Assembly (NCBI GenBank): GCA_963665405.2
Contig: CAXXUH010000004.1
Coordinates: forward strand, 62,001-126,000
DNA length: 64,000 bases
Reading direction: 5' to 3'
From: G963665405 sp963665405
Lineage (GTDB): Bacteria > Chloroflexota > Dehalococcoidia > Lucifugimonadales > G963665405
Under the pieces are notes generated by a model. It was not told where the DNA came from. It worked only from the letters and a program-made list of their open reading frames with translations, and did no database searches. Position 1 is the stretch's first letter, and every line of letters starts with the position of its first letter. Position numbers and translations under genes: made by a program. This document shows, piece by piece, positions 8,376-17,261 of this stretch.

Positions 8376-9428
8376 CTATTCGCCTTCTTCCGATTCGCCG
8401 GATTCCGGCTCCTGGGCCGGATCCGAGCCGGTCGTCAGGGACTGGAAGACCTCCTCCAGCCTCGCGCTCTCCAGGTGCAGGTCCCACAGCGTCCAGTCGT
8501 TCCTCTTGGCCAGCTCGAAGATCTCGGAGCGGATGTCCCGCTCGCCGGAAACCGACACCAGGAACCTGAGGCGTCCGTCGACCGCCTTGCGCTCCTCGAC
8601 CGAGATCACGTCCGGAAGCCTCTTCAGGGACGACTCCACATGGGCGCCCTCGACCTCCAGGCCGATCGCGGTGGTTCCGGTTGCCTGTTCTCGAACATGC
8701 TGAACGGAGTCGTCGGCGATGATCCTCCCGTGGTTGATCATCAGGATCCGGTCGCAGGTGTTCTCCACCTCGCCAAGGACGTGGGTGCTGAGGAGCACGG
8801 TGCGCTCCTCGCCCAGCGTCCTGATCAGGTCTCGGATCGTGAGCCGCTGGTTGGGATCGAGGCCCTCTGTCGGCTCGTCCATTATCAGTATGTCGGGCCG
8901 GTGGAGGATGGCTGCCGCGAGTCCGGTCCGCTGGCGGTAGCCCTTGGATAGCTGGCTCACGGGAAGGTAGTACACCTCGGAGATGCCCGTCTCGACTATG
9001 GTGCTCTCCAGGTTGATCCGCTTCTCGCTCGGCGACAGCCCCCTCAGGTCGGCAACGAAGTCCAGGTACTCCTTCACCAGCATGTCGCTGTACAGCGGGT
9101 TGTTCTCCGGAAGATAGCCGATGCTGCGCCTGGTCTCCTTGTCGTGCTCCTGGTTGTCGATGCCGTTGATGAGTATGGAGCCCGAATCGGGAGTGTAGTA
9201 GGAGGTCAGCAGCCGCATGGTCGTCGTCTTGCCTGAGCCGTTGGGGCCGAGGAATCCGACGACCTCGCCCCTCTGGATTGTGAAGGAGACCTCGGTAACG
9301 CCGCGCCTGCTGCCGAACGCCTTGGTGAGGCCCTCCACCTGTATGCTCTGGCGGCCGCCGTTGGAGCGATCGGAGGGACCGGCGGTCCCCTCGCGATCGA
9401 TCTCTGCTACTTCTGTCTCTTCGGCCAT
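8376..9428 (-). CDS. ABC transporter ATP-binding protein (GldA-like)
   Basis: About 350 residues. Walker A is GPNGSGKTT, the signature is LSKGYRQR, Walker B is ILIMDEPTEGLDP and the switch histidine is in LLSTHVLGEVE. A C-terminal regulatory part follows the ATPase. The sequence YLPENNPLYSDMLVKEYLDFVADLRGL is typical of GldA. ATG 9428 is chosen; TTG 9440 is possible, and neither has a strong ribosome site. It is the first gene of the three-gene GldA-GldFG-DUF4340 operon. Confidence 0.9.
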   Translation of the reverse strand: MAEETEVAEIDREGTAGPSDRSNGGRQSIQVEGLTKAFGSRRGVTEVSFTIQRGEVVGFLGPNGSGKTTTMRLLTSYYTPDSGSILINGIDNQEHDKETRRSIGYLPENNPLYSDMLVKEYLDFVADLRGLSPSEKRINLESTIVETGISEVYYLPVSQLSKGYRQRTGLAAAILHRPDILIMDEPTEGLDPNQRLTIRDLIRTLGEERTVLLSTHVLGEVENTCDRILMINHGRIIADDSVQHVREQATGTTAIGLEVEGAHVESSLKRLPDVISVEERKAVDGRLRFLVSVSGERDIRSEIFELAKRNDWTLWDLHLESARLEEVFQSLTTGSDPAQEPESGESEEGE

Positions 9429-9649
9429 CTCGGTCAGCAAGTCATCTATGCTACTACGGTGCTCGGTCAGGATCGGTTCGTCTTCGCGACGAGTATTCTA
9501 GCATGCGACCGCCAGCGGCGCGTCCGGCCGGGGCCGCCCCCGGACGGACCGGGGCGCACGGCGGTTCTGAGTCACTCCCGGCAGGCCGGGCCGGTGGTAT
9601 ACAATGGGGTCCGCGTGCAGACTCGCTACTCCTTCCGCTGACGGGCCGC

Positions 9650-9736
9650 TCACGACGATTGAATCGCGATGACCAGTAGAACGACGACCACCGGAACCAG
9701 GATCATCCACAGGACTCTGCGGGGCGACAACCTCAT
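9650..9736 (-). CDS. Small single-membrane-segment peptide (28 residues)
   Basis: The peptide MRLSPRRVLWMILVPVVVVL and eight more residues ends in IAIQSS. It has a basic N-terminus and one hydrophobic helix. ATG 9736 is preceded by GAGGAG at about five bases. It sits alone between the ABC operon and the HAD gene. I recognise no family; support is the ribosome site and the membrane-peptide composition only. Confidence 0.45.
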   Translation of the reverse strand: MRLSPRRVLWMILVPVVVVLLVIAIQSS

Positions 9737-9837
9737 CTCTACTCCTCACAGCCCGGCCGGTCGTCCGTCTCGACGGTCCAGAATCTTACCATACGATGGC
9801 CTCCTGAAAGGTGAGAGTTTCCCAAGCGCCGGCGGCC

Positions 9838-10647
9838 ATGGGCTATAAGCTCGTTGCGCTGGACATAGACGGGACAATCCGTACCGGTGACCGTCCGGTC
9901 TCGGACAGGACGCGCCGGATCGTCGCGCAGGTCATCCGCGCCGGCGCCGCCGTGACGTTGGCTACCGGACGCTCGTATCTGTCCGCCATCGAGTCGAGCG
10001 GCGAGCTGGATCTCAGAACGCCGATCGTGTCCTTCCAGGGCGCCCACGTTGCTGACCCGAGGACCGGCGATGTACTGTGGCACCAGCCACTGACCTCCCA
10101 GATGGCACAAGAGGCGCTAGAGGCGTTGGAGTCGCTCGACGGGCGGGTGATGGCCTACCACGGCGACGAGATCTACGTTTCGAGGACCAGTCCGCTTGTC
10201 GACGCCTACCGGGAGCGCGGGAGGGTTCGAATACACGTCGTGGACGACCTCACCCGCCTGGCCGACGACGGCCTGACCCGGCTGGTGGTGGTCGACGAGC
10301 CAGGCGAGGTCCGTCTCATAGAGACCCGGCTCAAGGCACAGTTCGACTCTCGTCTGCACATCACCAGGTCTCTTCCGCAGTTCTGCGAGATCCTCCATCC
10401 GGAGGGAGGCAAGCACAGGGCACTCGAATGGTTGTGCGGCCATCTGGGCTTCGACCGGAACGAGACGGTGGCGTTCGGCAACGGCCCGAACGACGTGCAC
10501 ATGCTCGAGTGGGCGGGCTACGGGATCGCGATCGGAGGAGCGGTTCCCGAGGCCGTCGAGGTCGCGGACGCACAGGCCCTCACCCCCGAGGAAGATGGCG
10601 TCGCCCGGATGCTCGAGGAGATGCTGGACGGCGGACTGCTCGGCTGA
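9838..10647 (+). CDS. Cof-type HAD family phosphatase
   Basis: About 269 residues. HAD motif I is VALDIDGTIR, with the nucleophilic and acid/base aspartates; motif II is TLATGRS; motif III is the lysine in GGKHRAL; motif IV is VAFGNGPNDVHML. The spacing places a large type IIB cap between motifs II and III, as in Cof/YidA sugar-phosphate phosphatases. ATG 9838 fits the usual N-terminus; GTG 9811 is possible. It precedes a ribokinase gene, which suits a sugar-phosphate role, but the substrate cannot be read from sequence. Confidence 0.88.
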   Translation: MGYKLVALDIDGTIRTGDRPVSDRTRRIVAQVIRAGAAVTLATGRSYLSAIESSGELDLRTPIVSFQGAHVADPRTGDVLWHQPLTSQMAQEALEALESLDGRVMAYHGDEIYVSRTSPLVDAYRERGRVRIHVVDDLTRLADDGLTRLVVVDEPGEVRLIETRLKAQFDSRLHITRSLPQFCEILHPEGGKHRALEWLCGHLGFDRNETVAFGNGPNDVHMLEWAGYGIAIGGAVPEAVEVADAQALTPEEDGVARMLEEMLDGGLLG

Positions 10648-10729
10648 GCCCGAGAGGCGGGCATTCGTCCCCATGCAGCTCACTCGGGCATCAGGTCGAC
10701 AGACAACGCACGCACGGAGGTTGCCCGGC

Positions 10730-11665
10730 TTGGCCAAGCGAGAATCCGCCCCAACCATAGTGGTGCTCGGCGGCATCAACATGGACCTGATCGCCACTGC
10801 CCCGAGGCTGCCGATGCCGGGGGAGACTGTGAGGGGTGGCGAGTTCTACACCGCTCCGGGCGGCAAGGGTGCGAACCACGCCGTCGCGGCGGCCCGGCTC
10901 GGAGCCAGCGTCAGGATGGTCGGACGGGTCGGCAAGGACACGTTCGGGCCGTCCATGTTGGACGACCTGAGGGCCGACGGCATCGATGTCACCGGCGTCT
11001 CGGAGGACCCTGTCAACGCCTCGGGGGTCGCCGTCATCCTGCTGGACGACAGCCGGCAGAACCACATCGTCGCCGTCTACGGTGCCAACGCCGCGTGCGG
11101 CGATACGGAGCTCCAGGCCGCGACATCCGCGCTGGACGGCGCCGACGTCCTGATGCTTCAGCTGGAGATACCGTTCGAGGTGTCCCTGGCCGCGGCGAGG
11201 GCGGCCAAGAGCATGGGGGTCACCGTGGTGCTGGACCCCGCCTCAGCCGCTCCACTGCCGCCGGGTAGCCTGGAGACGGTCGATGTCCTGACGCCGAACC
11301 AGACCGAGGCCACGTTCCTGACGAAGCTCGAGGTCCGCGACCTCGCGTCCGCACGAGACGCGGCCCACGCGCTCGTAGAGATGGGGGTCGGGTTGGCGGT
11401 CGTCAAGCTGGGATCGGAGGGAGTCTGCTACGCCTCCCGGGAGGAGAGCGGCGACGTCTCGGCGTTTCGGGTCGAGGCGGTCGATACGGTGGCGGCGGGA
11501 GACGCCTTCGGCGGAGCGCTGGCGGTGGCTCTGGCCGAGGGCGCCGGCCTGAAAGAGGCGGTCAGGTTCGGAACCGCGGCCGGGGCCCTGGCCGTTACCA
11601 GGCCCGGCGCCCAGGAGGCGATGCCGAGCCGGCGGGAGGTCGAGGCGCTGATGGCTCGGAGGTAG
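10730..11665 (+). CDS. Ribokinase-like PfkB-family sugar kinase
   Basis: 312 residues from TTG 10730, which has CGGAGG nine bases upstream and gives the normal ribokinase length. The N-terminal GGINMDLIA and PGGKGANHAVAAARLGA are ribokinase sugar-binding blocks; TPNQTEA and the catalytic DTVAAGDAFGGALAVALAEG (with the general-base aspartate) close the active site. It would phosphorylate ribose or a related sugar at the 5-position with ATP. The gene starts 82 bases after the HAD phosphatase. Confidence 0.9.
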   Translation: MAKRESAPTIVVLGGINMDLIATAPRLPMPGETVRGGEFYTAPGGKGANHAVAAARLGASVRMVGRVGKDTFGPSMLDDLRADGIDVTGVSEDPVNASGVAVILLDDSRQNHIVAVYGANAACGDTELQAATSALDGADVLMLQLEIPFEVSLAAARAAKSMGVTVVLDPASAAPLPPGSLETVDVLTPNQTEATFLTKLEVRDLASARDAAHALVEMGVGLAVVKLGSEGVCYASREESGDVSAFRVEAVDTVAAGDAFGGALAVALAEGAGLKEAVRFGTAAGALAVTRPGAQEAMPSRREVEALMARR

Positions 11666-11750
11666 CCGCGGCCTCGGTAGCTCGACAAGCTCACCATGAG
11701 CGGGGAGATGGGTCACCGCGAACGGGGAGACGGTCCCCCAGAGGCGGGCG

Positions 11751-12506
11751 CTACTCGCCCTCCTCGAGGACTCTGATCTGCTCCTCTATGCAGTCGAGCT
11801 GGCCGTACGATTCCTGAACCAGGCCGTAGCTCCGCTTGAGATAGAGGTCGGCGAGCGCAGCCCCTTGGCTGCCCGAGGACTTCGCCGCTTCGACCAGACG
11901 CGGAATCTGGTGAGTGTCGGAAAGGTGCTTGGCGAGAGCGCCGATGTCCTCCTCGGTCTCGCGGATCATCTGGCCCTCGGAGGACTCGATGGCGAAGCGC
12001 AGCCTCCCGACCAGCTTGGTCAGCTCGCCGAGCTTGTCGGTGTCGCTCATGAGGCCGTAGAGAACCTCGCTGACCTGAGCGTCACTCGACCCTTCCAGCA
12101 CGTCCGGGCTCTCTTGCGCGACCCCGCCGGCGACGGTGGAATACGCCTCCGCGTACTGCTGGACCGCATCGCTAATGGCCATCATCGCCGAAGCGACGTC
12201 CGTCGGGTTGATGGTGCCTCCGTACAGGACGTCGTCGTCCCTCGTATCGGCAAGACTCTCGATCTGGCCGTAGCCGCTCAGCTTCTCTGGAGCCGGCGGG
12301 AAGGCGAACGCGGACATCTCCTTCGGCCCGACGTCGCCAAGCTGGTTCATCAGGAACGGCGGGACGTACTTGGACACGTCTACCGAGATCGGAAGAATGA
12401 CGGCGTAGGTGACCCAGACCTCGTCGTGGTCCGACGAGCTGCGGAAATAGATCAGCCCGTGCCCCTTGGGCGCTTCCCTGCTTCCCCGTTCGTAGACGAC
12501 ATCCAT
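11751..12506 (-). CDS. Conserved hypothetical protein
   Basis: 251 residues from ATG 12506. The N-terminal part, MDVVYERGSREAPKGHGLIY and then VTYAVILPISVDVSKYVPPF, reads as a folded beta-rich domain. The C-terminal half is helical (GELTKLVGRLRFAIESSEGQ, SYGQLDCIEEQIRVLEEGE). I do not recognise a named family. There is no signal or membrane segment. It is a single gene facing the ribokinase tail. Confidence 0.6.
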   Translation of the reverse strand: MDVVYERGSREAPKGHGLIYFRSSSDHDEVWVTYAVILPISVDVSKYVPPFLMNQLGDVGPKEMSAFAFPPAPEKLSGYGQIESLADTRDDDVLYGGTINPTDVASAMMAISDAVQQYAEAYSTVAGGVAQESPDVLEGSSDAQVSEVLYGLMSDTDKLGELTKLVGRLRFAIESSEGQMIRETEEDIGALAKHLSDTHQIPRLVEAAKSSGSQGAALADLYLKRSYGLVQESYGQLDCIEEQIRVLEEGE

Positions 12507-12909
12507 GGCGTAAACCCCATCTCCCGTCAGTGTGTAGTATCGATCATGCGGGCTCTCTGAGCAAGGTCGGCCCCTGCGGGGGTAGGTCCTTTTCCATTTT
12601 CCCCCTGCTCCCCCGTAGCTTCCCCGTTGAGGTGCCCTCTTATTCCCACCCACCCGGCCGGTAAGACCGGCAGCTATGAAGACCGGGAGGGGCGACTTGC
12701 AAAAGGCCACGCTGCCAGAGATTCAGGGGCACCCCTCCGTCTCAGGCGGACCGCGAAGGGGTTCTGCCCCCTTCGGAACCCCCGGCCGGGGCCAGTCGCA
12801 CGCCCTGTGCGCCCCTACACTCAGGAAGGTCGGACCTGTGGGCCACATGCTGGATGGCCTGGTATCGGACTTTGAAAAGACCCTGCCCACGGAAGGCCGG
12901 GGCATTGCT
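12507..12909. other. Non-coding gap upstream of pyrD
   Basis: About 400 bases with no supported gene. It contains GC-rich runs and short inverted segments such as AAGGGGTTCTGCCCCCTT near 12755, weakly like the dispersed repeats, but I cannot align it well to them. Confidence 0.4.
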
Positions 12910-12917
12910 GATATAAT
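12909..12917 (+). promoter_or_regulatory. Predicted extended -10 promoter of pyrD
   Basis: TGATATAAT is an extended -10 box (TG-N-TATAAT) 44 bases before the pyrD ATG. No clear -35 box is present, as expected for extended -10 promoters. Confidence 0.5.
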
Positions 12918-12960
12918 TCGGCGGGCGCGACGCCGCCGCCGACTCCCGTGCCGATAAGAC

Positions 12961-14040
12961 ATGCTCATCGTAAACCCTCCAGGTTACAAGCACATCGTCC
13001 GGCCGCTGCTGTTCGCGCTCGCCCCCGAGACGGCCCAGAGTGTGGCGGACGCCGTTCTCAGGCCGCGCTCCGTCTGGCGGGCCGTCGCTCCCCTGCTGCG
13101 AGTCCGCGATCCAAGGCTGCGGACTGAGATCGGCGGGCTGCGGTTCGAGAACCCTATAGGACTGGCCGCCGGCTACGACAAGAACTGCGAGCTGCTTCCG
13201 TCACTCGCGTATCTGGGGTTCGGCTACGTGGTCGGCGGTACCGTCACAGAGTCTCCGGGTGCGGGCAACCCGGCTCCCCGGATCGTCCGGAATCCGGAAA
13301 CCGAGTCGCTGGTCAACTCCCTCGGGTTCCCCAGCAAGGGGATCGAGCCGGCCGTCCGCGAGCTGGCCTCAGCACGGCGGGCTATGGACGGGACCCCACT
13401 GGTCGTCAGCGTCTCGGGGACGACGATTGGGGAGGTCGTTCGCTGCCACAACAGGCTGGAGCCGCTGGTGGACGCCGTCGAGCTGAACGTCAGCTCGCCC
13501 AACACCGCGGGGCTGCGGGTGTTCCACGAACCGGCCGTGCTGGCCGACCTCCTCTCCCGCGTCAACGAGGGACGACGCAAGCCACTCTTTGTCAAGGTGC
13601 CGCCGTTCAGCGCTCCGGATCCGGAGGATGCGGTCGCACGCGAGATGCATGACATGGTCATGGGGCTGATCGACACGTGTCTCGCGTGCGGTGTGGACGC
13701 GTTAACGATCGCCAACAGTCGGCCCGTCGCCGACTCGCGGCTGGCAGTGGGGTCGGGTGGATTGAGTGGCCGTCCTCTTCTCGGCGACACGGTTGCCATG
13801 GTAGCCGAGGTGAGGCGGGAGGTGGGGGACCGGGTCTCGATCAACGCGTGCGGCGGGATATCCACCGGAGACGATGCGTGGGCGGTGCTGCGGGCCGGCG
13901 CGACCACGGTTCAGCTCTACACCGGCCTCGTCTATCGTGGGCCCGGTGTCGTGAAGCGGATCAACCGCGAGCTGCTCGCACGTATGGATCTTGAGGGAGT
14001 GGGGTCCGTGGCTGGTCTGGTCCCGCAGGCGTCTCCGTAG
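12961..14040 (+). CDS. pyrD: Dihydroorotate dehydrogenase, class 2
   Basis: 359 residues. It oxidises dihydroorotate to orotate in pyrimidine synthesis, with FMN and membrane quinone. The N-terminal helix KHIVRPLLFALAPETAQSVAD is the class 2 membrane/quinone-binding extension. GLAAGYDKN, GYVVGGTVTESPGAGNPAPR, the catalytic serine block VELNVSSPNTAGLR and the FMN phosphate-binding ACGGISTGDDA and VQLYTGLVYRGP are all present. No other pyrimidine gene is nearby. ATG 12961 has no obvious ribosome site. Confidence 0.93.
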   Translation: MLIVNPPGYKHIVRPLLFALAPETAQSVADAVLRPRSVWRAVAPLLRVRDPRLRTEIGGLRFENPIGLAAGYDKNCELLPSLAYLGFGYVVGGTVTESPGAGNPAPRIVRNPETESLVNSLGFPSKGIEPAVRELASARRAMDGTPLVVSVSGTTIGEVVRCHNRLEPLVDAVELNVSSPNTAGLRVFHEPAVLADLLSRVNEGRRKPLFVKVPPFSAPDPEDAVAREMHDMVMGLIDTCLACGVDALTIANSRPVADSRLAVGSGGLSGRPLLGDTVAMVAEVRREVGDRVSINACGGISTGDDAWAVLRAGATTVQLYTGLVYRGPGVVKRINRELLARMDLEGVGSVAGLVPQASP

Positions 14041-14066
14041 CCGGGGTCCGTGCGGCGTGTAGCGGC

Positions 14067-15023
14067 CTAACCGAGCGCGGCCTTCAGGTGCTGCATCGAC
14101 AGGTTGCCGCCGCTCATCACCAGGACGACCCTCTTGCCAGCCAGGCGATCCTTGATCTTCAGGGCGCCGGCCAGGGCGGCCGCACCCGCGTGCTCCGCCA
14201 GGTTGTGCGTCCGATCGAGGAGCATCACGACCGCCTGGCTGATCTCCTGCTCCGAGACGAGGACGAAGTCATCGAGCAGGTCGCGCATGATATCCAGCGT
14301 TAGCTCGAACCCGACCCTGGTGGCGAGCCCCTCGGCAACCGTACCCATCTCGGCCTCGACGATCCGTCCTTCTTTCCAGGATAGGTAGGCGGCCGGCGCG
14401 GCCTCCGCCTGAACCCCGATCACCTGGATGCGCGGGTTGATCGCCTTGGCCGCTATGGCCGTGCCGCAGGCCCCGCTGCCGCCGCCGATGGGCACGACGA
14501 TCACGTCGGCGGTCGGCAGGTCCTCCAGGATCTCCAGGGTGTATGTCCCGACGCCGGCTATGAGCATCGGGTCGTTGGCGGAGTGGATGTATCTGTACCC
14601 TTCTTCTTTCGACAGCCGCTCGACGTGCTCTCTGGCCTCGTCGAAGTCGCGCCCGTGAAAGACCACGGTGCCGCCCAGGCGTCTCATCGACTCGACCTTG
14701 CCGGGGTTTGCTCCCTCGGGAACGACGATTACGGCGCTGACCCCGAAGATGCCGCCAGAGTAGGCGACAGACTGACCGTGGTTGCCGGTCGACGCCGTGA
14801 CGATGCCCCGGCGCTTCTCGTCATCGGAGAGCTGGGAAACTAGGTTTACCCCGCCCCTCATCTTGAAGGAGCCGAGCCGCTGGTGATTCTCGTGTTTTAC
14901 GTAGACCTCGGCGTCCAGGTCCGAGTCAAGCGTCAGGTAGTGGTGCAGGGGAGTGCGTGTGACGTAGGGCGCTATCCGGCCCTTCGCCTCGACGATGTCT
15001 CTGAGCGTGGGTCTATCGAGCAA
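14067..15023 (-). CDS. PLP-dependent threonine dehydratase / serine racemase family
   Basis: 319 residues. The PLP lysine lies in GSFKMRGG; the phosphate-binding glycine loop is IGGGSGACG; the block TASTGNHGQSVAYSG is typical of fold-type II threonine/serine dehydratases, and VLVMSGGNLSM closes the C-terminus. There is no ACT regulatory domain, so it is the short catabolic (TdcB) or serine racemase type. The start is TTG 15023, with GGAGG five bases upstream. It points away from mutL. Confidence 0.88.
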   Translation of the reverse strand: MLDRPTLRDIVEAKGRIAPYVTRTPLHHYLTLDSDLDAEVYVKHENHQRLGSFKMRGGVNLVSQLSDDEKRRGIVTASTGNHGQSVAYSGGIFGVSAVIVVPEGANPGKVESMRRLGGTVVFHGRDFDEAREHVERLSKEEGYRYIHSANDPMLIAGVGTYTLEILEDLPTADVIVVPIGGGSGACGTAIAAKAINPRIQVIGVQAEAAPAAYLSWKEGRIVEAEMGTVAEGLATRVGFELTLDIMRDLLDDFVLVSEQEISQAVVMLLDRTHNLAEHAGAAALAGALKIKDRLAGKRVVLVMSGGNLSMQHLKAALG

Positions 15024-15211
15024 ATGAGCCTCCGACGTGGGGTAGCGGCAAACCGGTCCGCCCCAGTATATCGCGGGCGGTGGCCGTGTCAACGCGGGTC
15101 GTCCGGGTCGTTGACAGGGTTGATACCATACCCGAAAGGGTGTTCGAGTTCGGCTTGATCCTGCCGAGCGGTCTTGCCCAACCAAACCTGGGTAAGGCGA
15201 ATCAGCCGGGA

Positions 15212-15285
15212 GCTGGGAGGAGCGTAGCACCCTTCACGGGGGTTTGGGGGCGTACCCCAACACTCTTCTGGGTGGGCGGGTGGGC
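15212..15285 (+). repeat. Dispersed intergenic repeat, diverged copy
   Basis: Blocks GGAGCGTAGCACCC, GGGGGTTTGGGGGCGTACCC and CTCTTCTGGGTGGGCGGG follow the order of the repeat family seen at 30323 and elsewhere, with changes. It lies in the otherwise empty 15024-15343 gap. Confidence 0.45.
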
Positions 15286-15343
15286 GAAGCAGGGTTCGAG
15301 CACCCTAAACGTCTGGAGTCAAACGGAGCAGCGGAAACCGAAG

Positions 15344-17107
15344 ATGGCAATAAAGGTCCTCTCACGTGACGTCTCCTCGAAGATCGCCGCAGGCGAGGTG
15401 ATCGAGCGCCCGGCGTCGGTCGTGAAGGAGCTGGTGGAGAACTCGCTGGACGCCGGTGCGTCGCGGATTGTCGTCGAGATAAAGGCTGGAGGCACCGACC
15501 TCATCCGCGTCACCGACGATGGGTGCGGCATCCCCGGAGCGGAGGTCGAGCTGGCCTTCCAGCGGTTTGCCACCAGCAAGGTGTCGGAGGTCGCGGAGCT
15601 GGGTGCTATAGCCACTCTGGGCTTCCGTGGCGAGGCGCTGCCGAGCGTCGCCACCGTCGCCGGAGTGACTCTGGCCACCAGGACTGAGTCGGAGAACAGC
15701 GGATCGCGCATAGAGCTGGAGGACGGCGAGCTGAAGGACCGACAGGCCCATGGCGGTCCCGTCGGCACGTCGATCAGCGTCCGCCATCTGTTCAGGAACT
15801 TCCCGGCCCGCCGCCGTTTCCTTCGGAGCGTCGCGACAGAGGTGTCCAGGGTCCAGAAGGTCGTGACCCGGTACGCGCTTGCCTATCCGGAGGTGGCGTT
15901 CCAGCTCGATGTCGAGGGCTCGACCGCGTTCTCCAGCCCCGGGTCGGGAGACGTCCGCGAGGCCGTCTCGGCGCTCTACGGGCTCGACGTCGGAACGCAG
16001 CTACTGGAGATTCTGTCGGACCAGGAGTCCGAGAACACTCCCCCGGTGGTCGTCACGGGGTTGATCAGCCCGCCGTCGGTCGATCGGGCGAATCGCGGCT
16101 ACATCACCTTCTTCACGAACCGGCGCTGGGTGCAGAGCCGGATGCTCGGATATGCGCTCGAGCAGGCCTATCAGGGCTTCCTGATGGAGCGGCGATACCC
16201 GATGGCCGTCGTCAACATCGAGCTGCCATTCGACGAGGTCGAGGTCAACGTGCACCCGTCCAAGGCCGAGGTGCGGTTCCGCAGTGAGGGCGGCGTCTTC
16301 TCGGCGCTTCAGCAGGCGGTCCGGCGGACCCTTACGATCCATTCACCCGTGCCGCAGTTTCGGAGAGGCGGGACGGCGAGGCGGCCGGGAGCGGCCGGAC
16401 TCGGCGTCGATCCGATGCCCTTCTTCGCGGCATCGGCGGGCAGGACACTCGCTACCGCCGTCGAGGCCGTGGACGGGGCGGTCCACGGCGGCGCGTCAGT
16501 TCCGTCCACCGCGGATGCTCCGGCGCCCAAGACGGCGCTGCCCGCGCTCAGAGCGCTGGGTCAGGTCAATGCGACCTATATCGTGGCCGAGGGGCCGGAC
16601 GGCCTCTACCTGATCGACCAGCACGCCGCGCACGAGCGCGTGCTCTTCGAGCGTGTGAGGGAGCAGGCACGGACCCGCAACCCGCAGGTCCAGAGCCTGC
16701 TGGAGCCGGCCACCGTCGAGCTGGACCCGGCCCAGGGAGAGCTCGTCGAGGGCAACGCGGAGCTGATCGCCAGCTTCGGCTTCTACCTGGAGCCGTTCGG
16801 ACCGCTCACGTACCTGCTCCGCGGGGTCCCAAGCCTGCTCGACGGCGGCGATCCTCGTCAGGGCTTCCTGGACGTCCTCGATCTGATCCTGGAGGGTGGG
16901 GGCTTCGAGACCTTGGAGGAGCGGGCGGCGTACTCGATCGCGTGTCACGCCGCCATCCGAGCGGGGAAGTCGCTGAGCCAGCAGGAGATGTCGGAGCTGG
17001 CTCGTCAGCTCGAGCAGTGCGACCAGCCGCACACCTGTCCCCACGGCCGTCCCACGATGATCCACATGAGCACGGGGCGCCTGGAGAGGGAGTTCGGTCG
17101 GGTCTAG
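15344..17107 (+). CDS. mutL: DNA mismatch repair protein MutL
   Basis: 587 residues from ATG 15344. The N-terminal GHKL ATPase shows KIAAGEVIERPASVVKELVE, NSLDAGA, DDGCGI, GFRGEAL and NVHPSKAEVRF. The C-terminal dimerisation domain carries DQHAAHERVLFE, the DQHA-x2-E-x4-E metal-binding signature of nicking MutL, plus ACHAAIRAGKSL and CPHGRPTMI. It is therefore the endonuclease-active form, as in bacteria lacking MutH. No mutS is in the window. Confidence 0.94.
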   Translation: MAIKVLSRDVSSKIAAGEVIERPASVVKELVENSLDAGASRIVVEIKAGGTDLIRVTDDGCGIPGAEVELAFQRFATSKVSEVAELGAIATLGFRGEALPSVATVAGVTLATRTESENSGSRIELEDGELKDRQAHGGPVGTSISVRHLFRNFPARRRFLRSVATEVSRVQKVVTRYALAYPEVAFQLDVEGSTAFSSPGSGDVREAVSALYGLDVGTQLLEILSDQESENTPPVVVTGLISPPSVDRANRGYITFFTNRRWVQSRMLGYALEQAYQGFLMERRYPMAVVNIELPFDEVEVNVHPSKAEVRFRSEGGVFSALQQAVRRTLTIHSPVPQFRRGGTARRPGAAGLGVDPMPFFAASAGRTLATAVEAVDGAVHGGASVPSTADAPAPKTALPALRALGQVNATYIVAEGPDGLYLIDQHAAHERVLFERVREQARTRNPQVQSLLEPATVELDPAQGELVEGNAELIASFGFYLEPFGPLTYLLRGVPSLLDGGDPRQGFLDVLDLILEGGGFETLEERAAYSIACHAAIRAGKSLSQQEMSELARQLEQCDQPHTCPHGRPTMIHMSTGRLEREFGRV

Positions 17108-17261
17108 CAGGGGGCGGTAAAATACGTAGTTAGGTGTCTCTTCAGCCAGGGGCCCCATGTGTTTCAAAGGAACGAACCCTAGCAGGAACGAGCAGGAGCC
17201 CCGTGGACAGCTTTGCAGTGCTGAACTCTGGCACGTTGACACAAGAGAAGAAGGAGAAGAG

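Noticed and set aside
12740..12800. Further copy of the dispersed repeat
   Set aside because: Only a short GGGG...CCCC segment is shared; the diagnostic TCTGAGGG block is missing.
15080..15343. N-terminal extension of MutL
   Set aside because: The extension is not MutL-like and covers a repeat; MAIKVLSRDVSSKIAAGEV is the normal start.
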